Shown here in pieces: positions 8,580-17,590 of a stretch of 64,000 bases of DNA. This DNA is from Ruoffia halotolerans (lineage in GTDB: Bacteria > Bacillota > Bacilli > Lactobacillales > Aerococcaceae). The position numbers and the translations under genes were made by a program. The stretch covers positions 1 through 64,000 of the forward strand of contig NZ_JACAOA010000005.1 of assembly GCF_014049385.1 (NCBI RefSeq), in the 5' to 3' direction. The notes under the pieces are model-generated. The model saw only the letters and a program-made list of their open reading frames with translations. It was not told the DNA's origin and ran no database searches. Within the stretch, counting starts at the first letter, position 1. Each line of letters opens with the position of its first letter.

Positions 8580-8984
8580 TTGTTAATACATCAGCCTAAA
8601 TTATGGAGTGTAATGCTCCGTTTATTGTTAACCGCGGTTGGTCAAGTTAGCTTAATTTATTTATGGATGTTGATTCCAGGTCAAGAGGCCATTGCTTATT
8701 TCTTACTCTTAATTTTAATGTCAGCCCCCGTGGGAACAATAATAAATCTCATCTTAAAGAAATGGATTTTTCAGTTAATGAATGAATCAGATTCATTTGC
8801 TTTAAAAATAGCATACCCCTTTATAATTATCTTTGGTCTATTTATCACTGTTATTGTCATAACAAACTTGAACATTTTTGATTTATTCTTTCTTTTGATT
8901 TTTGTCTTTGTATTGTCGCTACCATTATTATTACTTGAAATGCTATTCTATATAATACGAAATTGGACTCAATTAAAAGAGTAG
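8580..8984 (+). CDS. Small four-helix membrane protein of unknown function
   Basis: 134-residue integral membrane protein with about four hydrophobic segments (roughly residues 12-32, 37-56, 75-95 and 100-125) and a basic C-terminus (YIIRNWTQLKE). TTG at 8580 fits the RBS AAGGAC at 8565-8570 better than the GTG at 8571. I do not recognise the family. A paralogue is intact at 20311-20706 and a broken one lies at 19497-19914, both next to the other MBL hydrolase. The recurrent neighbours (divergent MBL hydrolase, ArsC/Spx-like gene) suggest one conserved unit. Confidence 0.7.
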   Translation: MLIHQPKLWSVMLRLLLTAVGQVSLIYLWMLIPGQEAIAYFLLLILMSAPVGTIINLILKKWIFQLMNESDSFALKIAYPFIIIFGLFITVIVITNLNIFDLFFLLIFVFVLSLPLLLLEMLFYIIRNWTQLKE

Positions 8985-8995
8985 ATAGAGTCAGT

Positions 8996-9088
8996 ATGTT
9001 AATAAAACGATCTCTTATTACAGATGTAAAAATTGCAACAACTGGAGGAGTGAAAAAGGAACTGGAAACTGTATGGGAAAAGAATTAA
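8996..9088 (+). pseudogene. 3' fragment of ArsC/Spx-like gene
   Basis: The last 30 codons (MLIKRSLITD...ELETVWEKN) match the C-terminus of the intact ArsC/Spx-like protein at 19928-20290 (MLIKRPLITD...KAAWLDQ). Nothing of the N-terminal redox-Cys part remains, because the membrane protein gene directly abuts it. Confidence 0.7.
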
Positions 9089-9184
9089 AGGATACAGATT
9101 AGTTTTTGTAATGAAATTTATGTTCTAATTGACAAAAATAAAAAGATATTATATTATAATTTCATTAAAATAAACACATTGAAG

Positions 9185-9445
9185 TGGAAAGTAAACTAAT
9201 TTAACTATAAAGAGAGCTCTTAGATGGTGGGAATGAGTAAGTAGAAATTAGTTGAAAATGGTCACAGAGTGGTCTTTCTGAATGTTAACGCAATAAGAAA
9301 GAACGGACGCATCCGTTAAACGTGCTTCAGTATACGTTATATCAATGAAAACGTGTATTGAATAAGGTTATTTCAGCGATGAAATAATAAATTAAGGTGG
9401 TAACACGAAGTAAACTCTCGTCCTTTTCGGAAGGGGGTTTAATTT
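9185..9445 (+). promoter_or_regulatory. T-box leader (Met specifier) of metQ
   Basis: Contains the T-box signature TTAAGGTGGTAACACG at about 9392-9407 and a following terminator-like hairpin ending in a T-rich stretch. In the stem I specifier region GAAA-ATG-GTC the triplet ATG is followed by a purine, so the leader should sense uncharged tRNA-Met. The same ATG-G(T/C)C context recurs in the T-box at 20880 and in the broken one near 10728, which supports the reading. Confidence 0.85.
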
Positions 9446-9473
9446 TGTTATAAAAAAAGAAGGAGAAATAGAT

Positions 9474-10352
9474 ATGAACAAATGGTTAAAGAAATTAACT
9501 TTGGTTGGGTTATTAAGTAGCGTATTATTTGGTTCAACGGCATCTTTACAAGTATCTGCTGAGGAGCGCAAATTTGAAGGGGAGACTGTTTCTGTTGGTG
9601 TTGTTGGGACGGAGTATGAAGAAATTTGGCAATTTGTAGCTGAAAAAGCGTTGGAAGAAGAAGGTATAGAAATCGAAGTTGTTCTATTAACGGATTATAA
9701 TATTCCTAATGAAGCTCTCCGAGATGGATCGATTGATTTAAACTCCTTCCAACATGATGTATTTTTAAACAATTGGAATCAAGAAAATAACGGTGATATT
9801 GTTACAATTGGCTATACTTACGCTGTACCTACAAGAATATATTCTGAAAAATACAATTCTTTAGATGAATTACCTGAAGGTGCAAAAATCGCAGTGAACG
9901 CTGCTCCAACAAGCTTAGGCTATAATATCCAAACATTAGTGCGTGCAGGATTAATTACTTTAGATAATAGTGAAGAATTACTACCCACACCTTCAAATAT
10001 TGCTGATAATCCTAAAAACTTAGAATTGATTGAATTAGATGGCGCTCAAATTCCTGCTGCTGTATTAGATGTAGATGCAGCTTTTATTGACAATTCTTTC
10101 TTAGGTGGTACTAATTTTGTACCATCAGATGCTATCTATGTATTTGGCGATACGCCAGAGACCATCAATATTGACCGCGTTAATAATATCGCAGCACGTT
10201 CCGAAGATTCGGACAACCCACTTTATTTAAAAGTTGTGGAGCTATTTCAACAAGATGATGTTGCAGCAAAGATTGAAGAAATTACACAAGGCGGAAGCAT
10301 ACCAGCTTGGGATATCGTAAAAGAGGCTCAAAAAATTCAAACTCAAGATTAA
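9474..10352 (+). CDS. metQ: MetQ/NlpA-family methionine-binding protein
   Basis: 292-residue periplasmic-binding-type protein of the NlpA/MetQ family (VSVGVVGTEYEEIWQFV near the start, the LNSFQHDVFL motif typical of the family, and a final GGSIPAWDIVKEAQ). It has a cleavable signal peptide (about residues 1-29, SLQVSA/EE), but I see no lipobox cysteine, unusual for a Gram-positive MetQ, which is normally a lipoprotein. It stands alone behind a Met T-box, without metN or metI nearby, so the ABC core must be elsewhere. RBS AAGGAG at 9461-9466. Confidence 0.88.
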   Translation: MNKWLKKLTLVGLLSSVLFGSTASLQVSAEERKFEGETVSVGVVGTEYEEIWQFVAEKALEEEGIEIEVVLLTDYNIPNEALRDGSIDLNSFQHDVFLNNWNQENNGDIVTIGYTYAVPTRIYSEKYNSLDELPEGAKIAVNAAPTSLGYNIQTLVRAGLITLDNSEELLPTPSNIADNPKNLELIELDGAQIPAAVLDVDAAFIDNSFLGGTNFVPSDAIYVFGDTPETINIDRVNNIAARSEDSDNPLYLKVVELFQQDDVAAKIEEITQGGSIPAWDIVKEAQKIQTQD

Positions 10353-10374
10353 GAGTAATTACTTGAACATTAAT

Positions 10375-10425
10375 ATAACAAAAAATACTAGTGTCCGTTG
10401 ATACTAGTATTTTTTGTTATATGAG
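10375..10425 (+). terminator. Terminator after metQ
   Basis: Long hairpin AACAAAAAATACTAGTG / its complement, loop of about 6-8 bases, ending in TTTTTTGTTAT. Confidence 0.85.
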
Positions 10426-10639
10426 AGAAATTAAAAATAATGGACGTCAAAAAGTTATTTGATTTGTCTAAACTTTTGATGGAACGCGTTAGTTAATCAT
10501 TCTTTAGCCTTTTTACTCGTTAATGTCCTTTATATTAAATAAATTCGCATAATCCGTGGAAAATTAACATCAGTCTTCCACTTACTTTATTTTTGATTTT
10601 TTCGTAATTATTTCATACTTTATACGTATTGAAATTTTA

Positions 10640-10860
10640 AATAAGCAAATTTCTCAAAGCAATGTGCGAACCTTCGAGTCACAAGATGCTTCGATAATGA
10701 ATACGCGAATGTAAGCAATTAACGTAGATGGCCTTTGAATGGATGCGTTGAGTAAAATTGATAGATACATTCGGTATTACCCGTTATAGTGAATCAATTT
10801 ACTATGTTGATTAAAAAAACTGAGTATATTGAATGATTTAAGAATCCATATAATCTTATA
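10640..10860 (+). promoter_or_regulatory. Broken Met T-box leader (relic)
   Basis: Matches the T-box at 20880-21110 in patches: GATGGCCTTTGAATGG (specifier area, 10728-10743) and ACCCGTTATAGTG followed by a TTTACT...GTTGATT stretch. The T-box sequence with GGTGG and the terminator are lost. It precedes the SAM-hydrolase relic, as the intact T-box precedes the intact gene. The stretch from 10440 to 10640 shows nothing recognisable. Confidence 0.6.
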
Positions 10861-10867
10861 AATTTTA

Positions 10868-11060
10868 TTATGCAAAGTGTAACCTATATTGTTGCACCCG
10901 TAGTTACAATTAGTCATCTTACGCTTGAGAACGAACTGTATCATATTAATAATGCGTCATATTGTCTATTACAAAAAGTGACTTATTGGCCAGCTTAGAC
11001 AGTATTTGTCTCTGTAGTAGATCCTGAAGCAGGGGTGAAGACTATAAAACTTATCAATTG
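10868..11060 (+). pseudogene. SAM hydrolase (DUF62) relic
   Basis: The translated pieces VAPVVTISHLTLENELYHINNAS, a YCLLQKVTYWPA-like stretch and [11 protein letters not shown] correspond, in order, to the N-terminal third of the intact SAM hydrolase at 21150-22001. An in-frame stop (TAG in GCTTAGACA) and several substitutions break it. The match ends abruptly and jumps to an EcfA-like relic. Confidence 0.72.
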
Positions 11061-11069
11061 TCTGTGTCA

Positions 11070-11548
11070 AGAACATCACTATATAACGATTATTGTTGAA
11101 TACCGTTGCTTACAGATGTTGATCACATCTTAGTTATAGCTGAAGGAAGACTTACCTCTGATCCGCCCTCACTGAGTTAGTAAATAAGTAACCTATTTAC
11201 TGAGACTGGTATTAGAGAACCTTTATATCTAACTGCTAAGAAGTATGCTGGCGTGTATATGTAATCATATGTTACACTCGGAACGTTGAAGCAAGTAGAT
11301 GTATCCAAATTAGACATTCAACGGATGGAATAGTGGGCAAATTCCTTTATTGAATTTGTAAAAACGCCGCATGACAACCATATACTACAAGTGGAACAAG
11401 TATACTTTAACTATGACACAGAAAATGATAGACCAATTATATTAGTATTATAGGATCTAATGGGTTGCTAAGGCAACTTTAGCAAGATGATTGGTTTTAT
11501 TATACCTGATGCTGACCGAATTATTGCGGATAACTATGCATTATAATT
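11070..11548 (+). pseudogene. ECF ATPase (EcfA) relic
   Basis: Pieces match the fused ECF ATPase at 22566-24293: the end of the first ABC domain (IIVEYR, LVIAEGRLTSD, REPLYLTAKKYAG) and the start of the second (VEQVYFNYDTENDRPII, a Walker A-like GSNGC region, KMIGFIIPDADRIIADN). Stops are frequent. From 11548 to 11740 the only recognisable item is a terminator-like hairpin. Confidence 0.7.
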
Positions 11549-11617
11549 GTAAAACATTAGTTGAGTTATCCTTGTTATTTGCCAATAAAGGATGGTTTTT
11601 AATCCATTTAATTTAGC

Positions 11618-11656
11618 AGCGGATGGTTACTACTTGTGACCGTCCTTTTTTTTTAG
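11618..11656 (+). terminator. Terminator-like hairpin of the decayed block
   Basis: GGATGGTTAC / GTGACCGTCC stem followed by eight or more T. Its position relative to the neighbouring relics equals that of the terminator after ecfT at 25134-25174. Confidence 0.6.
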
Positions 11657-11748
11657 CTGTAGAGTTAGGAACGTGCATAATCCCATTTATGGTATCTAAT
11701 TAAAGTAGAAAGATTAGATGCGCTTACAGTTCCATAATGAGTGAAACT

Positions 11749-12063
11749 TATGATAATTGAGTACCAATACATTTTACTTCCAGTTGATGGATCACAACAA
11801 TCAATTGATACATTTTAACGGAGGATATCAGAAGGTAAACAATGGAATTGTAAGGTATACTTTGTTCATGTACTAAAGGAAGATAGTGATGATATTCTTG
11901 TTTTACATAGAGAGTCGTTGTTAAACTCACTGAAGATTATGTAAATAATGAGGGCGTTAGTCTGCATAAAGAGATACTCTATGGAGTTCTACGAACACAA
12001 ATTGCTCTTGTATTATTTGATCGATGGTCCATTGATCTGGTTGTTATGAGGGCAATATATCAT
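11749..12063 (+). pseudogene. UspA-family relic
   Basis: YILLPVDGSQQSIDTF, followed by a TAA, then pieces such as VHVLKEDSDD, ESLLNSL, GVLRTQIALVLFDRWSIDLVV, align with the intact UspA protein at 25290-25691. It has several stops and a frameshift. Confidence 0.78.
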
Positions 12064-12127
12064 TGAACAGATGCAAAACCGCATGATAAAGGGAAACCAT
12101 TTAAAAGTGAGAAAAGCTAGAAAATAA
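12064..12127 (+). pseudogene. 3' tip of DEAD-box helicase relic
   Basis: About 20 codons (MQNRMIKGKPFKSEKARK then TAA) match the end of the DEAD-box helicase relic at 25814-27270. This is the last recognisable piece of the decayed duplicate block. From 12128 to 12485 (about 360 bases) I see no gene or structured element. Confidence 0.7.
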
Positions 12128-12485
12128 AACATCATTTTATTTTTCATATCCCGTTTAGAAAGCATGAGTTAGCGACCATAAACGTTGGCTTTAATAATTT
12201 AGTATTTATTATAGTTTTTTAATACTCATTGACACTTCATCTAAGTAACGAAATGATTTTTACATTACATTCAATCCTTTAATGAAATGCCTGTTGTTAT
12301 TTTTTACTTTTAAAGGTACGTACATTCAGGTTTTGTCAAAGTCATGTTATATGTTATCAACCAATAAACGATTACAAGTAGAAGTAAGTTTACATACCAG
12401 GTTACTCAATATTTCTTGACAAGCAGAAAACTTTAGCTTATTCTTAAGCGAGAACAAATGATAATACAATTAAATAGCGATTCCA

Positions 12486-12577
12486 TGTAGGGGGACCAGT
12501 ATTGCTGGTTGAGATATTATCCGTGAAGATAATGACCCTTAGAACCTGATCTAGTTGACACTAGCGTAGGGAACATA
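12486..12577 (+). promoter_or_regulatory. TPP riboswitch (THI element)
   Basis: Canonical conserved segments in order: AGGGGGACC, GCTGGTTGAGAT, TGACCCTTAGAACCTGATC and CTAGCGTAGGGAA. It senses thiamine pyrophosphate. It sits about 100 bases upstream of the LuxE-like gene and just ahead of an intrinsic terminator, so TPP should switch off transcription of the downstream six-gene operon. Confidence 0.95.
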
Positions 12578-12615
12578 TAACGATTATGAAGAACAGTAAA
12601 TAATAATGCGTATGT

Positions 12616-12646
12616 GCACCCTAGAATCAGTCTAGGGTGCTTTTTT
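12616..12646 (+). terminator. Riboswitch-controlled terminator
   Basis: Perfect 10-bp hairpin GCACCCTAGA / TCTAGGGTGC with a 5-base loop and six T. It is the expression platform of the TPP riboswitch, 29 bases before the first start codon. Confidence 0.92.
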
Positions 12647-12674
12647 GTGTCAATATTAAGGAGAAAGAGAAGAT

Positions 12675-13724
12675 ATGAAAACAATCATTCAAGAATTTAT
12701 TTGTAATCCAGAAGAGTGTAAAAGTTTCGATGAAATAGCCATACAATTATTCAGATATCTTTACCAAAATAATCTGGCCTATCAACAATATTGTCGTAAA
12801 AAAGGGATCGGTCTTAAGCAAGTTAGACATTGGAAGGACATTCCAAGTGTATCGACAGAGGCATTTAAGTCCAGCTTTTTAAGTGTAACACCTGAAGAGG
12901 AATGCTCATATGTTTTTATGACGAGTGGAACTACCAGTGGCAATAAAGGAAAGCATTATCACCGTGATCTAGACGTCTATGATCTATCAGCAAAGGAAAG
13001 TTTTAAAAATTTTGTAAGTGCAAAAAAATTTCCCATGGCAATCTTATTTCCAGATGAAAAAAATATGCCTCACTCTTCATTAAGCCATTATTTATCGCTA
13101 TTAAAAGCTGATGGAACAAAAGATTCCGCACATTTTGTGTCAAAAGATGGTTTAGAGTTAGAAAAGTTGATTGAATGGACTCAAAAACATGAGCATACGC
13201 CCGTAATGATTTTGGGTGCGAGTTACAATTATGTTCATTTACTTGATAGCTTAGAAGACAAAAAAAAATCGATTCATTTGCATGAGGATAGCTTAATTTT
13301 TGATACAGGAGGATTTAAGAATTTCTCAAGGTCTTATTCAGAAAATGAATTCTATAAATTATTAAAAGATAGGTTTAAAGTCAAGACAAAAATAGTAAAT
13401 ATGTATGGTATGACAGAATTATCTTCGCAATACTATTCGAAGATTGAATTGGATGGAAAAAATATAAAGCGAGGACCACATTGGATTCGCTTTAAAATTA
13501 TTGATCCAATCACTGAGCAAGAAGTTCCAAAAGGAGAAATTGGCTTATTAGTACATGTTGATTTAGCCAATATCAACTCTGTACCAGCTATTCAAACAGG
13601 GGACTTAGCTATTGAAAGAGAGGGTGGCTTTGAATTAGTAGGAAGGCAACCATTGATTGAATCACGAGGTTGTTCATTATCTGCTCAACAATGGATAGAG
13701 GAGTATCAAAATGGTTCAAATTGA
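12675..13724 (+). CDS. LuxE-like acyl-protein synthetase (carboxylate-activating)
   Basis: 349-residue member of the LuxE family, adenylating enzymes that activate a carboxylate as acyl-AMP and hold it as a thioester. The ATP-binding loop TSGTTSGNKG is at residues 83-92, MYGMTELSSQYY is the adenylate-forming signature in the middle, TGDLAI is the late motif, and Cys333 (RGCSL) lies near the C-terminus where LuxE carries its acyl-Cys. RBS AAGGAGAAAG. It overlaps the LuxC-like gene by 14 bases. There is no luciferase (luxAB) here, so bioluminescence is not the role; TPP control points to thiamine-related chemistry. Confidence 0.85.
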   Translation: MKTIIQEFICNPEECKSFDEIAIQLFRYLYQNNLAYQQYCRKKGIGLKQVRHWKDIPSVSTEAFKSSFLSVTPEEECSYVFMTSGTTSGNKGKHYHRDLDVYDLSAKESFKNFVSAKKFPMAILFPDEKNMPHSSLSHYLSLLKADGTKDSAHFVSKDGLELEKLIEWTQKHEHTPVMILGASYNYVHLLDSLEDKKKSIHLHEDSLIFDTGGFKNFSRSYSENEFYKLLKDRFKVKTKIVNMYGMTELSSQYYSKIELDGKNIKRGPHWIRFKIIDPITEQEVPKGEIGLLVHVDLANINSVPAIQTGDLAIEREGGFELVGRQPLIESRGCSLSAQQWIEEYQNGSN

Positions 13725-15132
13725 AAAAAGTGGTTATTTACCACCGATGGCAAAAGATTTAAAGATTAAGAATCGACAGATTGATTTTCAGGATGTATCA
13801 ATTTCAGTGCCACATCCTGATGAAGATCAATTGAAAATTTTATCACAGCGAATGAAAACGGTAGGAAATCACTTGACTACAAATGAAATTATCACAGCAA
13901 TTACTAAGGCGGTCGCGGTGTTATTAGATCGAAAACATCCTTTACGTCGTAAACTAGAAAAACTTCTGCCACTAATTACTGGCTTTAATCATGAAACGAT
14001 TCGATTAAGTCTGACTCATTCATTGAAGACTTTTAGAGAACATGAATTGATGCGTTGGTTATCTGTGAATTTTGAAAATCCTCTAATACTTGATCAATTT
14101 ATAGCAAGTTCTCATGGGGGATTTACCAAGGCTGTTGGACCAAAATTAACGGCACATATTTGGGCGGGGAATGTACCAGTTCTGCCTCTTTGGAGTTTAG
14201 TAGGAAGTCTATTAGTTAAAGGAAAAGTGATTGGAAAAGTTTCTAGTAGCGAACCTTTATTTATTGGTGTTTTCTGTCAACTATTGGTTGAAATTGAGCC
14301 TCGGTTAGCAGATAGTCTTGCGATTGTTTCTTGGAAGGGGGGAGATACCCGTCGTGAAAAGATGTTATTGAATGAAGCTGAAGTAGTAGTTGGATATGGT
14401 AGTAATCGGACTATATCCAAACTGCAGCAACAAATAGGCCACAATACACATTTCATTGGTTTTGGTAATAAATTAAGTTTTGGTTTTCTACACAAGCTAG
14501 TTTTAGATAAGCAAAAAGCAGAAAACTTGGCTAAACAAGCTGCAAAGTCAGTGATCTACTACGATCAGCAAGGATGTTATTCTCCCCAACTCTTTTTCGT
14601 AGAAAAGAATGGACAAACAAGTCCACATGAATGGGCATTACTATTAGCAGGAAAACTTCAATCTTATCAGAATCGTTATCCTTTAAGAAATTTATCAATT
14701 GAAGAAGCATATGATCGCTCACAATTTTATGAATCAAAAATGTGGGACGATCATTGTAAAGTAATTGTTCCTGAGGATCGCTCCTGGATAGTAAGCTACA
14801 GTGAGAAGCCTTTGCTTGAACCAACTCCCTTGTCACGGGTGGTACAAGTTATTGCTATTGATCATTGGAAAAGTTTAGCAGCAATCATTCGTGACAAATC
14901 GCAATTTCTTCAAACAGTAGGAATCGCTGCGCCGACTGATGAATTATTTGAAATTGCTTCCGATTGGGGTGCTTTAGGCATTACGCGCGTAACTAGCTTG
15001 GAAAATATGGTACAGTTACATGCCGGTTGGCATCAGGATGGTTATTCATTTCTGAAAGAACAGGTTCGGATGGTCGATATCGACCCTTCGGTTGTTTGTT
15101 CTTCAGAATTATTCAATGACTACATGGATTAG
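13711..15132 (+). CDS. LuxC-like acyl-CoA/acyl-protein reductase
   Basis: 473-residue LuxC-family acyl reductase (aldehyde-dehydrogenase superfamily), which reduces an activated acyl group to an aldehyde with NAD(P)H. Conserved parts are HIWAGNVPVLPLWSLV (substrate/nucleotide region), GKVIGKVSSSEPLF, FGNKLSFG and the candidate catalytic Cys289 in DQQGCYSPQ. LuxC works with LuxE, which hands over the acyl group, and the two genes overlap here, so an obligate complex is likely. The acyl chain is unknown. Confidence 0.85.
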   Translation: MVQIEKSGYLPPMAKDLKIKNRQIDFQDVSISVPHPDEDQLKILSQRMKTVGNHLTTNEIITAITKAVAVLLDRKHPLRRKLEKLLPLITGFNHETIRLSLTHSLKTFREHELMRWLSVNFENPLILDQFIASSHGGFTKAVGPKLTAHIWAGNVPVLPLWSLVGSLLVKGKVIGKVSSSEPLFIGVFCQLLVEIEPRLADSLAIVSWKGGDTRREKMLLNEAEVVVGYGSNRTISKLQQQIGHNTHFIGFGNKLSFGFLHKLVLDKQKAENLAKQAAKSVIYYDQQGCYSPQLFFVEKNGQTSPHEWALLLAGKLQSYQNRYPLRNLSIEEAYDRSQFYESKMWDDHCKVIVPEDRSWIVSYSEKPLLEPTPLSRVVQVIAIDHWKSLAAIIRDKSQFLQTVGIAAPTDELFEIASDWGALGITRVTSLENMVQLHAGWHQDGYSFLKEQVRMVDIDPSVVCSSELFNDYMD

Positions 15133-15145
15133 AGGTGGACATATC

Positions 15146-15889
15146 ATGGAATTAGAACTACAAAAAGTCTCTTATCAGTATAAAGACAAAAATTTTGCAT
15201 TGAAAGGAATTGATTGGCAGCTACCAACGGGTGAGATTCATTGCTGGTTGGGTCGTAGTGGGAGTGGTAAGTCAACTTTACTAGAGTTAGCAGCAGGGCT
15301 AAAAAATCCAACGAAAGGAAAAGTTTACCATCAAGGACATATAGTTACAAAGCCATCGAATAAGATTGGCTTTGTGTTTCAAGAGGCTACTTTACTCAAT
15401 TGGAAGACAGTTTTAGATAATGTATTGCTGCCGATTCAATTACAACGCGAAATTACGACAGAAGATATTAATTATGCAGAAGTATTATTAGAGATTCTTC
15501 AAATCTCAGAATTTGCGGAGCGAATACCATCTACCTTATCTGGCGGACAAAAAAGTCGAGTAGCGATAGCAAGAGCACTAATTAAGAAACCCACACTTCT
15601 ATTTCTAGACGAACCATTCGCTGCTTTGGATATCATAACGAGAGAGGAGTTACAAAATGAATTATTGAGATTAAATAAAAGAGAAAAGATCGCGATGCTT
15701 TTTGTTACCCATGATGTAACTGAAGCTGCTTTTTTGGCAGATCAAATTGGGGTGATTAGTCAGGGTGAAATAAGTTCTCAAAAAAAATCTCCATCTTGGG
15801 AAGAGACAGAGATAAATCGCCGAGATACTCAAAAATTTAGAGAATATTGTATAAATATTCGTCACTTGTTGGGGGTGGAACATGAATAA
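15146..15889 (+). CDS. ABC transporter ATPase, ThiZ/SsuB-like
   Basis: 247-residue ATPase of the nitrate/sulfonate/thiamine-precursor importer class. Walker A GRSGSGKST is at 36-44, the Q-loop FQEATLLNW follows, then the signature LSGGQKSR, Walker B LLFLDEP and the H-loop VTHDVTEA. The ATG at 15146 is chosen because AGAGGTGG precedes it, although the frame is open further upstream into the LuxC-like gene. It overlaps the permease gene by 8 bases. With the next two genes it forms a complete importer. Confidence 0.9.
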   Translation: MELELQKVSYQYKDKNFALKGIDWQLPTGEIHCWLGRSGSGKSTLLELAAGLKNPTKGKVYHQGHIVTKPSNKIGFVFQEATLLNWKTVLDNVLLPIQLQREITTEDINYAEVLLEILQISEFAERIPSTLSGGQKSRVAIARALIKKPTLLFLDEPFAALDIITREELQNELLRLNKREKIAMLFVTHDVTEAAFLADQIGVISQGEISSQKKSPSWEETEINRRDTQKFREYCINIRHLLGVEHE

Positions 15890-16643
15890 GAGAGCTTCGC
15901 TACTATCACTGTTAATGGGTGTGTTTTTATTATTCATCTGGGAATTGAGTGCTCGACAGGTATCTGAGCTGATTTTACCACGCCCACTTACTGTTTTTAC
16001 CGTCCTTTGGAAAGGGATTCTCGATGGCTATTTTCTCTCTCATATATTGACTACAGTCGTTGAACTAATCATTGGATTACTAATGGGTGGATTTTTAGGA
16101 GTATTACTAGGAATCATCATCGGGGAAAGCCCGTTTTTGAAAAATGTATTCTCTGTGTATATCGTCATTTCACAAGCTATTCCTAAAATCGCTTTGGCTC
16201 CATTATTCATGTTGTGGTTTGGATATGGTATGATGTCGAAAATTGTTATTACTGCTTTGATTTGCTTTTTTCCATTACTAGAAGCAACTGCCAGTGCGAT
16301 TCAACATGTTAACTCAGATCAATTAACTTTGTTTCGCTTGATGAATGCCTCGCGATGGCAAACATTATGGTATCTAAAGCTTCCAGCTGGTTTGCCTACG
16401 ATTGTTCAAGGACTTCGTGTTGCAGTAGTTCTCTCGCTAGTAGGTGCTTTAGTGGGGGAGTTTATCGGCGCAAAAAAAGGGCTAGGTGCATTGATTATTG
16501 CATCACAAGGAATGATGGATACAACTTTAATGTTTGCTGTTCTGATTCTATTAGCAGTATTAGGCTGTATACTATATGGATTAGTTAATATTTTGGAAAA
16601 TCAATTATGGTATAGCAAGGAGAATAGAAATGAGAAAAATTAA
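15882..16643 (+). CDS. ABC transporter permease, ThiX/SsuC-like
   Basis: 253-residue membrane protein of the binding-protein-dependent transport permease family, with about six membrane helices. The cytoplasmic EAA loop is visible near residues 150-180 (RLMNASRWQTLWYLKLPAGLP). It overlaps the ATPase gene upstream by 8 bases and the binding-protein gene downstream by 14 bases, so the three are translationally coupled. Confidence 0.9.
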   Translation: MNKRASLLSLLMGVFLLFIWELSARQVSELILPRPLTVFTVLWKGILDGYFLSHILTTVVELIIGLLMGGFLGVLLGIIIGESPFLKNVFSVYIVISQAIPKIALAPLFMLWFGYGMMSKIVITALICFFPLLEATASAIQHVNSDQLTLFRLMNASRWQTLWYLKLPAGLPTIVQGLRVAVVLSLVGALVGEFIGAKKGLGALIIASQGMMDTTLMFAVLILLAVLGCILYGLVNILENQLWYSKENRNEKN

Positions 16644-17586
16644 AAAAGGGCTAGTGTTAATTTTTATAACTGTGTTAAGTGCTTGCAGTTTTCAAACGAC
16701 GAATTCATTGACGATAGCCAATTGGAGTCAATTAATTGTTGAACAGACGAATTTATTGGCAGAAGAGGAACATGGATTCTTTAAAGAAGCTGGTATAGAC
16801 TTGTCGATTATTCCGGGAAATGGCGGACAAGATGCGTTAAAAAATATGTTAACAGGCCAAGCTGATATCGCATTCACCGATCCTGGTGCAGTTTATAGTG
16901 CTCTCGCTAATGGCGAAGATTTAGTTATTTTATATACGGTATATCCACAAAATGTTTTTAATGTAGTTACGATGGATGATCAGATTCAATCTCCAAAAGA
17001 TTTGAAAGGAAAAAACATTGGTATATATAGTCGGTCAAGTGGAACATATCAAAATTTATTAGTATTATTGCATCAGGCAGGTTTATCAGAATCAGATGTA
17101 GAATTATTAGATGTAGGTATTGCTAATTTTTCACCGTTGATTCAGGGACAAGTGGATGCAACAGCCGCAACCGATACAGCCTTAGTTCCGGCCATAAGGG
17201 CGGGTTTAAGTGCTCCAAATATTTTTGAAGTGCGAGACTCTTTGAATATACCGAGTGATTTTTTTGTAGTAAAACGATCAACCTTCGAAGAAAAAGAAGC
17301 GCTTTTAAGAGATTTCATTCTCGCCTATAAAAAAAGTACCCAGTGGATGATTGAAAATCCAGATAGAGCAGCAGAATTAGCCGTAGAGTTAGCCATCGAT
17401 GGGCGTGATCCAGAAATTAACCGAGAAATTATCAATTTAAGAAATACTGCGAGTTTAGATGAGAATGGTCAGATAGGTAAAGTGGATATTGATATCATAC
17501 AAGAAGGTGCCGATACGTATTTTGAATTAGGTCTCATTCCAAAAAAATTAGAAATGAGCCAGTACATTGAAGTAATTGAGGAGTGA
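16630..17586 (+). CDS. ABC substrate-binding lipoprotein, NMT1/ThiY-like
   Basis: 318-residue lipoprotein: signal peptide with lipobox LSAC, Cys19 being the lipidation site. The mature part is an NMT1/THI5-like solute-binding domain (LLAEEEHGFFKEAGIDLS, GGQDALKNMLTGQADIAF). Relatives bind pyrimidine thiamine precursors (formylaminopyrimidine, ThiY) or alkanesulfonates. TPP-riboswitch control favours a thiamine-related ligand. Given the reductase genes alongside, an oxidised (carboxylate) derivative is a reasonable inference, not shown by sequence. Confidence 0.88.
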   Translation: MRKIKKGLVLIFITVLSACSFQTTNSLTIANWSQLIVEQTNLLAEEEHGFFKEAGIDLSIIPGNGGQDALKNMLTGQADIAFTDPGAVYSALANGEDLVILYTVYPQNVFNVVTMDDQIQSPKDLKGKNIGIYSRSSGTYQNLLVLLHQAGLSESDVELLDVGIANFSPLIQGQVDATAATDTALVPAIRAGLSAPNIFEVRDSLNIPSDFFVVKRSTFEEKEALLRDFILAYKKSTQWMIENPDRAAELAVELAIDGRDPEINREIINLRNTASLDENGQIGKVDIDIIQEGADTYFELGLIPKKLEMSQYIEVIEE

Positions 17587-17590
17587 AAAT

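Noticed and set aside
11748-11930. 60-codon minus-strand frame over the UspA relic
   Set aside because: The plus strand matches the intact UspA gene across this stretch, so the minus frame is a shadow.
12675-15132. Bioluminescence (lux) operon
   Set aside because: LuxE- and LuxC-like genes are present, but there is no luxA, luxB or luxD, and the control element is a TPP riboswitch.
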